A stretch of DNA of 61,327 nt from positions 1-61,327 of the forward strand of contig CAMZAM010000013.1 in assembly GCA_947304185.1 (NCBI GenBank), read 5' to 3'. A program made the position numbers and the translations under genes. Below the pieces are notes generated by a model. The model made no database searches and had not been told where the DNA came from. It saw only the letters and a list, made by a program, of their open reading frames with translations. This DNA comes from an uncultured Bacteroidales bacterium. Its GTDB lineage: Bacteria > Bacteroidota > Bacteroidia > Bacteroidales > F082. Positions 43,838-51,250 of this stretch are shown piece by piece. How positions within the stretch are numbered: the first letter of the stretch is position 1; each line of letters begins with the position of its first letter.

Positions 43838-43909
43838 TATCGGGTAAGGGAATCGAACCCTTATTTCGACAGTGAGAGTGTCGTTACCTAACCGTTAGTA
43901 GAACCCGAC
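43838..43909 (-). tRNA. tRNA-Glu (anticodon CTC)
   Basis: 72-base cloverleaf read on the minus strand: acceptor GTCGGGT/ACCCGAT, D stem TAC/GTA, anticodon stem CGACA/TGTCG with loop CTCTCAC (anticodon CTC, decoding GAG), T stem AAGGG/CCCTT around TTCGATT, discriminator A. CCA is not encoded. The first pair is G1:U72 rather than G:C. The terminator at 43808 follows directly. Confidence 0.88.
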
Positions 43910-43980
43910 CTAAATTGCGCTGCAAAAATACAACAATTTTTGACACGCGCAACATTTTTTTGAAAAGTTTTTTGGATATT

Positions 43981-44057
43981 AGTTAAAAGAGTAAAGATAA
44001 AAGAATTGTCATCTTTTAACTCTACTCTTTTATCTTTTAACTATTATCTTTTAACTA
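43981..44057. repeat. Heptameric tandem repeat running into the deiminase stop codon
   Basis: Units such as TCTTTTA, ACTCTAC, TCTTTTA, TCTTTTA, ACTATTA, TCTTTTA, with the opposite orientation (AGTTAAA, AGAGTAA, AGATAAA) on the left, so the block can fold. Its last units encode the terminal IVKR-stop of the deiminase. The rest of 43910-43980 is AT-rich with no feature seen. Confidence 0.7.
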
Positions 44058-46365
44058 TCTTCTTGACGATGCTATTCCCCTTCATGTCGCTGATCTTTAC
44101 GAAGTACAAGCCCTCGCTCAAATCCTCAACATTTATTTCATTTGTATTTTCGACAAACAAAACCTGCTGTCCGACAGCGTTGAAGATTGCCACACTCTGA
44201 ACGTTGTTGCTTTCAATGTGCAAGACATTGCTCATCGGGTTAGGATAGACCTTGGTCTCGGCCGAAATCTCATCAATACCAAGCAATGAGCCATCAATAT
44301 AAATAGTAAGGTCGATGTTACCACCATCCGATATGATGCAAATAGTTGTTACTGCCTCATCTCTATTTAAGTTAGGATTGATACCAACATTAACCAAGAA
44401 GTTTTCGCCAGGTGCTAAAGTATAAGGCAATTCAGGGAAATCCAAAGCCAAATATTGTGTATCAGGATGAGCTGTACTGGTTGGCTCGTAAACCTCTGTA
44501 ATTACAATAGGTGTCTGTGTTCCTGTATTGCCGTTAGTCACACCAACCACCATAGTCGGCTCATTCATAAAATAAACCGTTTCTGATGTATATAAGCCAC
44601 AGTCGATAGCTGTATCCAATACCTCAACCATCACGGTGCGTGTACCTAACGATGTGTTGATGTCAATCTGTGCTTCGACATAACCTTTATCACCTTTAGG
44701 AAGAATCGGAATAGTCGCAAGAGCAACGTTTACTTCAAGAGTGCTACCTGGAGTTAATGTATATGGAAGTATAACGCCGTCATCGATATCCAAATATTTA
44801 TTATTTCCAAAATCATAATTGACATCATAGTTCTCAATCACGACATCAGCTGATGTTTCATTGGTAATGTAGAACGGAACTTCTTCCCAGTTACTTGTCA
44901 AATACACTGTTGAAGGAGAAATCACCAGCTCGCCTGACGGGCTGTGAGGTCCGACAGTGAAATGGTGCGGGTCGAGCTCAGCAAAAACGGGCTGTGTGTA
45001 ACGGTGTCCCGACTCATCGGCGCCGAAAACATAATAATCAATCTCCGAACCGCCTTGATAGCCGGTGATATAGCCCACGTATTCGTCGGGCTCGCCAGTG
45101 GCTGTCATGTGCGCCACTTGATAAGCACCGCCGTCGATGCTATAGTAAACCAATAATGAGTCCTGTTTTAAATCCATGCCGCTGTAGGCGATAAACTTGC
45201 TGGTTACAGGATATTCGGCTTGCCATTCTTCTTCTCCGTGATAAACATCGCGATGGTCGACAAACAGCATGTTGAAGTCCATCACGCCACGGGTGCGGCA
45301 GTGCAGAGCGTCGGTGTTCTCCCAACAAATGTAATAGTCGTTGTTTGTAACGCCCACGATTTCATAACCTGGCATAGCCTCCTGATAAACTGCCAAAGCC
45401 TGCTGGTTGTAATTCGAGTTGCTGCCAAGTGGCACATACACCGATTTATTGAGAATCAATGAGTTAGTATATGGTGCGAGTGTGCTTCCACCAGGTTCCT
45501 GTACGCGGTAAACGTGGTAAGGATAGCCCCAGCAGCAGTTGGTTGTCGCAAAATAGTTGGCAACGGCATCGTAATCAGCAGCGTGGCTGTTGCTCGCCGG
45601 CAGCTGTGCAATCAAAATCTTGTCAGGTGCAAGGTACTTACCCCAGCAGTCGACGTGTGCGATGTAGTCGCCTTGAGGGTCGATGGTTACATGGTAAGGG
45701 TCAATGCCGAGATAGTCACGCATCTTTTGGCGCACGTTGGCTTCATTATTGCCGTTTTCCTGAAATACCAATTCGTCGCTAACGCCATGGCCACGGCCGT
45801 CTTCCATCATGTTACCGCCAGTGTGCTCAAGGTTCATGCCGTACATCGGGATCTGCCAATAGTTGGCAAACACGCCTGACATGTTGTCGTCGTTAGGACG
45901 TGGACGGTTGTAGATATTGTCGACGATAGCTGGGTTTCTGTCCTCGAAGATGTACCACGGGCCGTAGTCGCGAACCCAATATGAGTCGGAAGCGGCATTC
46001 ACAAAATGAACATTGCTCATATTGACGCCTGCACTCTGGAATGTGTTCTGAGCACTGTTCTGCTGCGATGTTGAAACGATGCAGTAAACCTGACAGTTGT
46101 TCGAAAGCTGTGCCACCAAACTTGTTGGAATTCCAAGAGGGTAACGGATCATCACACCCTGCATAGGCTCAAACTCCGCAACGAAACGCGGCGTGCCGGT
46201 CGGAGGAGGTGTCTCAGTGAAATTGACAGCCCTTACAGGCGTATTCATTTCTTCTTCCGAGAGATAATGCCATCTCTTCCAATCCGGAGTCTTCTGCTCT
46301 TGAGCGTTCACCTTAATGCCGAAGCACAAAGCGATAACAACTAAACTAAGTAATATCTTTTTCAT
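44044..46365 (-). CDS. Secreted peptidylarginine deiminase (PPAD-like) with T9SS tail
   Basis: 773 residues from ATG at 46365 (MKKILLSLVVIALCFG), a signal peptide to about NAQ. The guanidino-group modifying domain keeps the residues known from P. gingivalis PPAD: Asp133 (VRDYGPW), His237 and Asp239 (YIAHVDCWG), Asn301 (YTNSLIL) and Cys356 (ALHCRTRG), plus Arg154 and Arg156 (NRPRPND) corresponding to the pair that holds the C-terminal carboxylate of peptidyl-arginine. Two or more Ig-like domains and a T9SS type A domain ending KKIVKR follow. Agmatine deiminase is less likely given the export signals and Arg pair. Confidence 0.9.
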   Translation of the reverse strand: MKKILLSLVVIALCFGIKVNAQEQKTPDWKRWHYLSEEEMNTPVRAVNFTETPPPTGTPRFVAEFEPMQGVMIRYPLGIPTSLVAQLSNNCQVYCIVSTSQQNSAQNTFQSAGVNMSNVHFVNAASDSYWVRDYGPWYIFEDRNPAIVDNIYNRPRPNDDNMSGVFANYWQIPMYGMNLEHTGGNMMEDGRGHGVSDELVFQENGNNEANVRQKMRDYLGIDPYHVTIDPQGDYIAHVDCWGKYLAPDKILIAQLPASNSHAADYDAVANYFATTNCCWGYPYHVYRVQEPGGSTLAPYTNSLILNKSVYVPLGSNSNYNQQALAVYQEAMPGYEIVGVTNNDYYICWENTDALHCRTRGVMDFNMLFVDHRDVYHGEEEWQAEYPVTSKFIAYSGMDLKQDSLLVYYSIDGGAYQVAHMTATGEPDEYVGYITGYQGGSEIDYYVFGADESGHRYTQPVFAELDPHHFTVGPHSPSGELVISPSTVYLTSNWEEVPFYITNETSADVVIENYDVNYDFGNNKYLDIDDGVILPYTLTPGSTLEVNVALATIPILPKGDKGYVEAQIDINTSLGTRTVMVEVLDTAIDCGLYTSETVYFMNEPTMVVGVTNGNTGTQTPIVITEVYEPTSTAHPDTQYLALDFPELPYTLAPGENFLVNVGINPNLNRDEAVTTICIISDGGNIDLTIYIDGSLLGIDEISAETKVYPNPMSNVLHIESNNVQSVAIFNAVGQQVLFVENTNEINVEDLSEGLYFVKISDMKGNSIVKKIVKR

Positions 46366-46395
46366 AGTTTCAAATAATTTCAAAATATTAGCTTG

Positions 46396-46403
46396 CAAAG
46401 ATA
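46396..46403 (-). promoter_or_regulatory. -7 box for the deiminase
   Basis: Plus strand CAAAGATA (TATCTTTG on minus), 30 bases upstream of the ATG at 46365. Confidence 0.5.
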
Positions 46404-46424
46404 CTTATTTGTTGCATACAAGCG

Positions 46425-46454
46425 TTGTTTTTATTGAATTTTTTTGTAACTTTG
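46425..46454 (+). promoter_or_regulatory. Promoter of the lytic transglycosylase gene
   Basis: -33 TTG at 46425-46427, 19-base spacer, -7 TAACTTTG at 46447-46454; ATG 19 bases later. Confidence 0.6.
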
Positions 46455-46473
46455 CACTTTAAAAATATTGAAA

Positions 46474-48219
46474 ATGAACTGCATCTTATTGATTTTCTTG
46501 ACTTTTGCTCAGATTAACGATACTGTAGTGAAATCTGACACCTTGGTGATGAATCAGCGCCTCATGAACGACTCCATCGACATGTCTATTTTGGATGATG
46601 TTTATGAGATGGATTCTATCGATTACAACCTTCCTGACAGTATCCAAGAGAAGATTCAGCAGATCTATGACGATGAGAACTCAGGAAAAGGCATTGTCGA
46701 TGAGTCGCGTGACATGTTGGAAGCCATTGACACTCTTCGACTTATACCATATTTTGATAATAGTCTTGAAAACACCTGTAACTATCCTCCAGGATACATC
46801 CCAACCTTCCCCGACAGCATCTATGCTCAGCGTATCGAAGAACTGAACCGCAACACCACCATGGAACTTGTCTACAATAAACACGTTAAGTCGTTTATTG
46901 ATGTGTATGCAGTGCAAAAACGCGATAAAACCGAGCGAATACTGGGCTTAGCAGATGTTTATTTTCCTCTTTTCGAGCAGACTCTCGACAAATATAACAT
47001 GCCGCTCGAGCTGAAATATCTTGCTGTTGTTGAGTCAGCTTTGAACCCGCGCGCTGGCTCGTGGGCGGGCGCTAAAGGTCTGTGGCAGTTCATGTACGCC
47101 ACCGGAAAAGTTTATAAACTCAACGTCACCACGCTTGTCGACGACCGTTACGACCCTCTGAAGTCAACGGAAGCGGCCTGCCAGCATCTCAACGACCTTT
47201 ATAAAACGTTCGGCGACTGGTTCCTCGCTCTCGCAGCATATAACTCGGGTGCAGGCAACGTGAAGAAAGCTATCCGCAGAGCCGGAGGCATCAAGAATTA
47301 CTGGGCAATATGGCCTTATCTGCCTCGTGAGACACGTGGTTACGTGCCGGCATTCATCGCAGTCAACTACGTGATGAATTATCCTGCCGAACATAACATC
47401 TGTCCGCTCGACCCGGGTATCATCAAAAACGGCATCGATACCGTGATGGTGCACGACGCATTGCATTTCGACCAGCTCAACGAGATGCTTGGAATACCGA
47501 TGGAAGACCTTAAATTCTTCAACCCGCAATACACGAAATCGATAATCCCAGCTACGGCTAAAAATCCGATGGTGCTGCAGATTCCGGAGAAATATGTAGG
47601 TCCTTATATCGACCACGAGAAGGAACTGTATACCTATAAGACAAAGAGCGGCATCGATAAGGAAAAGATGCAGGAGCAGATGAAACAGATCTCCGACCGT
47701 AGCGTACATATCGTGAAGAAAGGCGAGACACTGAGCTCTATCGCAAAGAAATATCACGTCGGCGTGAAACAGCTGAGATCGTGGAATAACCTAAAATCCG
47801 ACAATCTCAGAATAGGCCAGAAACTGATAGTTTATAGCTCAGGAGCTCCTATGGCTCAGGCTGGCAACGCCAAACCTGTCGAACGCTCTACCACACAAAC
47901 GATTCACGTGGTGAAATCGGGCGAGACACTCGGCAAGATAGCACAGAAATACAAATGCTCCGTCACCGACCTGAAGAAATGGAATAACCTGAAGAGCAAT
48001 ACCATCAAGGTCGGACAGAAACTGAAGGTATATCCTCCTGAGTCAAGTGGAAAGCAGACGACCGGACAAAGCAACACGTCAACCGCCACATATACTGTGA
48101 AGTCCGGCGACAGCCTCTGGTCGATAGCTAAGAAATATAACGTTACCGTCGACTATATCAAGAAGAAAAACAACTTGAAGTCGAACGAATTGAAGGTTGG
48201 TCAGAAGTTAAAACTTTAA
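46474..48219 (+). CDS. mltD: Membrane-bound lytic murein transglycosylase D-like, three LysM domains
   Basis: 581 residues from ATG at 46474; an in-frame TTG six bases earlier is less likely. A short hydrophobic N-terminus is followed by the SLT domain: [21 protein letters not shown] (catalytic Glu in VESAL), then [16 protein letters not shown]. Three LysM modules of about 45 residues close the protein ([39 protein letters not shown]). It cleaves glycan strands of peptidoglycan. Its 3' end overlaps the DUF4837 gene by 12 bases, convergent. Confidence 0.95.
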   Translation: MNCILLIFLTFAQINDTVVKSDTLVMNQRLMNDSIDMSILDDVYEMDSIDYNLPDSIQEKIQQIYDDENSGKGIVDESRDMLEAIDTLRLIPYFDNSLENTCNYPPGYIPTFPDSIYAQRIEELNRNTTMELVYNKHVKSFIDVYAVQKRDKTERILGLADVYFPLFEQTLDKYNMPLELKYLAVVESALNPRAGSWAGAKGLWQFMYATGKVYKLNVTTLVDDRYDPLKSTEAACQHLNDLYKTFGDWFLALAAYNSGAGNVKKAIRRAGGIKNYWAIWPYLPRETRGYVPAFIAVNYVMNYPAEHNICPLDPGIIKNGIDTVMVHDALHFDQLNEMLGIPMEDLKFFNPQYTKSIIPATAKNPMVLQIPEKYVGPYIDHEKELYTYKTKSGIDKEKMQEQMKQISDRSVHIVKKGETLSSIAKKYHVGVKQLRSWNNLKSDNLRIGQKLIVYSSGAPMAQAGNAKPVERSTTQTIHVVKSGETLGKIAQKYKCSVTDLKKWNNLKSNTIKVGQKLKVYPPESSGKQTTGQSNTSTATYTVKSGDSLWSIAKKYNVTVDYIKKKNNLKSNELKVGQKLKL

Positions 48220-49206
48220 ACTCCAGATTATCGTCTCAACCTGTCTCAACAAATCGCGTTTCGGCTTGTTGGGGTAGTAGATATAACCCATGACAGTAAT
48301 CAACCTGGTAGCTTCCGGGTTGATTATTGTATATGCGACGTACGGTCCGCCCATAAACTCACCAACAGTATTCCACTGGCCACGCATCTCAACGGCGTAA
48401 CCTGCAGGAAAATCAGGGATTATCTCGAAATACGGAGGCACAAACTCAGTGTCTAAAGCCATATAACTGCCCTCAGCAGGACCTGGGATGTATTTCTTCA
48501 ACACCGAATCACATGCTGCGATGAGATTTTCCTCATTTAAATCGTCAGTGCTCTTATAAGGCAGTTGGTAAATTACCAGACCAAAACTCTTATCGATCTC
48601 CTCTTTGCGGAGCCATGTGCAGTAGTCTTTGTTTGTCGCCACATAATAACCCTCCGGCACCGTCATGGTGAAGCCGTAGGTGTTCTTCAAAGTCTCAACA
48701 ACCTTGGCGTTGATCATTGGACGGAAGAAATCCATGAAACGTGCACGCTCGTTCTTGTCAAATATCTTTTTCAACTCATCTTTTTGACTATCAAACACCT
48801 TGAGCCAGCTGTCGATGTCTTTTGCCTTGATCTTTATGGCATATTGCGGTGCCGACTGCCAGTCGTTCTGCGACTCGATGACAGGATTCTGCATATCGGG
48901 ATTGATCTCAGCCATGATGAGGTTACGATGTTTCTTAAACATGTCGTTGAGCGCGCCACTGTTGATATGCGCCACACGGTAGGTCTTCTCTGGCTGAGGA
49001 AGTCCGTACTGCACATCCTCGAAGAAGTCACGCACCGCCTGACCGATGCTGCCTTTCCATTGCTCGTCGTTCTGCGTCACCAGCAAAACCTCGGAAGTGC
49101 CGCCAACAGAGCGGTCTTTGCTAGGTTGTCCTTGTTTCTTGCTTGTGCATGATACCAAAACCGCCAACAAAGCGATTGTGAGAGTGATAAGTTGGATTTT
49201 TTTCAT
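48208..49206 (-). CDS. DUF4837 lipoprotein
   Basis: 332 residues from ATG at 49206 ([20 protein letters not shown]), where a lipobox LVSC gives a lipidated Cys; the longer open frame upstream would spoil this signal. The body ([19 protein letters not shown] ... [15 protein letters not shown]) matches the DUF4837 family known from Bacteroidota, function unknown. Divergent from mvaD with a promoter box at 49233-49240 (plus CAAAAGTA). Confidence 0.85.
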   Translation of the reverse strand: MKKIQLITLTIALLAVLVSCTSKKQGQPSKDRSVGGTSEVLLVTQNDEQWKGSIGQAVRDFFEDVQYGLPQPEKTYRVAHINSGALNDMFKKHRNLIMAEINPDMQNPVIESQNDWQSAPQYAIKIKAKDIDSWLKVFDSQKDELKKIFDKNERARFMDFFRPMINAKVVETLKNTYGFTMTVPEGYYVATNKDYCTWLRKEEIDKSFGLVIYQLPYKSTDDLNEENLIAACDSVLKKYIPGPAEGSYMALDTEFVPPYFEIIPDFPAGYAVEMRGQWNTVGEFMGGPYVAYTIINPEATRLITVMGYIYYPNKPKRDLLRQVETIIWSLKF

Positions 49207-49247
49207 AGCGATAAATTTCTTTTTCAACGTTACAAAAGTAAAAAATA

Positions 49248-49279
49248 TTTTGATAGCATTAAAATAATTGGTAATTTTG
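49248..49279 (+). promoter_or_regulatory. Promoter of mvaD-mvk
   Basis: -33 TTTTG ending at 49252, 19-base spacer, -7 TAATTTTG at 49272-49279: one of the best consensus matches in the window; ATG at 49304. A divergent box for the DUF4837 gene is at 49233-49240. Confidence 0.65.
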
Positions 49280-49303
49280 CACCATAAACAAAGACTTGAT
49301 ACA

Positions 49304-50320
49304 ATGAACGGGTTTTCAGTTTCAGCATCTTCTCCTTCAAACATCGCTATAGTGAAATATTGGGGCAAGCATGGCAACCAGCTGCCAAACAATCCCTCTA
49401 TAAGCTTCACCTTAAGTCGCTGTCACACTGAGACACAGATAAAAGTCAATGAAAATGGTGGTGAGAACTATTCGATGCGTTTCCTTTTCGAAGGTAAGGA
49501 GTCGCCGAAATTTCAGGAGAAGATTGAAAAGTATCTCGTTGATAATCAAAAATATTTTGGTTTTCTGAATGGTCTGGACCTTGTCGTCGAGAGCCGTAAC
49601 ACCTTCCCGCATTCGTCGGGTATCGCCTCAAGCGCCGCCTCGATGAGCGCGCTGGTGCTTTGTCTTCTTAAGGTTGAACAAAAGGTCAACGGCAGTGTTG
49701 CGCCCCTCGATATGCGTAAGGCCTCGTTCCTCTCGCGACTGGCATCGGGAAGCGCAGCACGTTCCGTCTACCCTGTGATGGCGCTCTGGGGCGCAACACC
49801 TTCGGTAGCTGAGAGTTCCGACGACTATGCAGTGCCACTGTCCGACGTCGTCAGCCCCGTCTTCAAGACATATCACGACAGCATCCTGATAGTCTCCAAC
49901 AAAGAAAAGAGCGTGTCGTCTCGCGTCGGTCACTCACTGATGAACGGTCATCCATTAGCCGAGAAACGTTACGCAACAGCGCGCGAAAACACCGAACGAC
50001 TGCTTCAAGTACTGAAAAATGGCGACCTCGACGCTTTTATCGACATCGCCGAGTCAGAGGCGTTACAGCTGCACGAGATGATGGCAACGTCAACACCTCC
50101 TTATAAGCTTATGGAACCTAACACATTGGAAATCATCGATTTGATAAGGCGTTTCCGCCGCGAGACTAACATCCCGACATGCTTCACCCTCGACGCAGGA
50201 CCTAACGTACATCTTCTGTATCCGGAGGCTTACGACAAACAGGTGAAAAGCTTCATAAACGATAGTCTTTTAGTCTATTGTCATGATAATCAATGTATTG
50301 ATGATGTCGTCCAACAATAA
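49304..50320 (+). CDS. mvaD: Diphosphomevalonate decarboxylase
   Basis: 338 residues from ATG at 49304 (MNGFSVSASSPSNIAIVKYWGK); the open frame upstream runs through the promoter. GHMP-superfamily enzyme making isopentenyl diphosphate: NIAIVKYWGKHG, SLTLS-type SISFTLSR, phosphate loop FPHSSGIASSAASMSAL, SGSAARSVYP with the conserved Arg/Ser, and TLDAGPNVHLLY. Followed by mvk 18 bases later. Confidence 0.95.
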   Translation: MNGFSVSASSPSNIAIVKYWGKHGNQLPNNPSISFTLSRCHTETQIKVNENGGENYSMRFLFEGKESPKFQEKIEKYLVDNQKYFGFLNGLDLVVESRNTFPHSSGIASSAASMSALVLCLLKVEQKVNGSVAPLDMRKASFLSRLASGSAARSVYPVMALWGATPSVAESSDDYAVPLSDVVSPVFKTYHDSILIVSNKEKSVSSRVGHSLMNGHPLAEKRYATARENTERLLQVLKNGDLDAFIDIAESEALQLHEMMATSTPPYKLMEPNTLEIIDLIRRFRRETNIPTCFTLDAGPNVHLLYPEAYDKQVKSFINDSLLVYCHDNQCIDDVVQQ

Positions 50321-50338
50321 AAAGAAAATAACTCTGTC

Positions 50339-51241
50339 ATGGAAATAAAGAAATATTACGGTAAGGTCATACTTTTTGGTGAATATTCAATGATTTTCGG
50401 CTCTCCGGCGCTGCTCATGCCGCTCTACACTGGCGAGTCGCACTGGGACTATATCTGGCGCAACCACGGCAAGAAAAACTACTCCTCAAACCGTAGCCTG
50501 CACGTCTTCGCCAACTATCTCGAAAGCAATGAATATTTTACCGAACATATTGACGTTGAGAAGTTTAGGGCTGAACTTAAGAAAGGTCTCTTCCTCGATT
50601 CATGTATCCCGTCGGGCTATGGAGTGGGTAGCTCCGGCGCCCTCTCCGCCGCTGTCTACGATCGTTTCAAATCGAAAGAGATAGAAGACCCTATGGTGCT
50701 GAAAAAGTTCCTCGGCGACATGGAAAACTGCTTCCATGGCAGCAGCTCAGGTCTAGACCCGCTGCAGTGTTATCTCGGCAAGCCTTTCATCCTAACTGAA
50801 GACAAAAAAATAGAGATCCTCGACAAGGATTTTGTGCCGAATGATATTCATATCTTCTTGATTGACAGTAAGATAAAGAGCGAGACAAAGGCTCTCGTAA
50901 ACTATTACAAGGAGCAACGCGAAGACCCTCGCTACCTGAAAGCCTTCAACGAGCTTTACTATCCTTTCGTGGGTCGCTGCATCGATTCTCTCGTGTCGGG
51001 CGACACCGACAAATTCTTCGACGACCTCGCACATCTGTCTTATTATCAGACTGTTATGCTTCGTCCGATGATCACCGACAATATGCTGCCACTCTTCTTG
51101 CTGAAGCGGAAAGACACACATTTCCAAATAAAAATCTGTGGCTCCGGAGGCGGTGGTTACTTCCTCGGATTTGCCGATGATATGGATGCTACAAACGAGT
51201 TTATGAAGGGAAAAGATTTCCCGATAACGTGGCTTATATAG
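50339..51241 (+). CDS. mvk: Mevalonate kinase-like GHMP kinase
   Basis: 300 residues. GHMP features: KVILFGEYSMIFGSPALLMPL at the N-terminus, phosphate loop PSGYGVGSSGALSAAVYD, the substrate segment CFHGSSSGLDPLQCYLGKP, and KICGSGGGGYFLGF near the C-terminus. Position after mvaD supports mevalonate kinase; phosphomevalonate kinase is a weaker alternative. It ends 9 bases before the convergent leucine-rich-repeat gene. Confidence 0.88.
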   Translation: MEIKKYYGKVILFGEYSMIFGSPALLMPLYTGESHWDYIWRNHGKKNYSSNRSLHVFANYLESNEYFTEHIDVEKFRAELKKGLFLDSCIPSGYGVGSSGALSAAVYDRFKSKEIEDPMVLKKFLGDMENCFHGSSSGLDPLQCYLGKPFILTEDKKIEILDKDFVPNDIHIFLIDSKIKSETKALVNYYKEQREDPRYLKAFNELYYPFVGRCIDSLVSGDTDKFFDDLAHLSYYQTVMLRPMITDNMLPLFLLKRKDTHFQIKICGSGGGGYFLGFADDMDATNEFMKGKDFPITWLI

Positions 51242-51250
51242 CTGATTCTC

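Noticed and set aside
47164..47757. 197-codon open frame antisense to the lytic transglycosylase
   Set aside because: Shadow of a well-supported gene.
49207..49410. N-terminal extension of the DUF4837 protein
   Set aside because: It would bury a clear lipoprotein signal peptide and run across the divergent promoter and the mvaD start.
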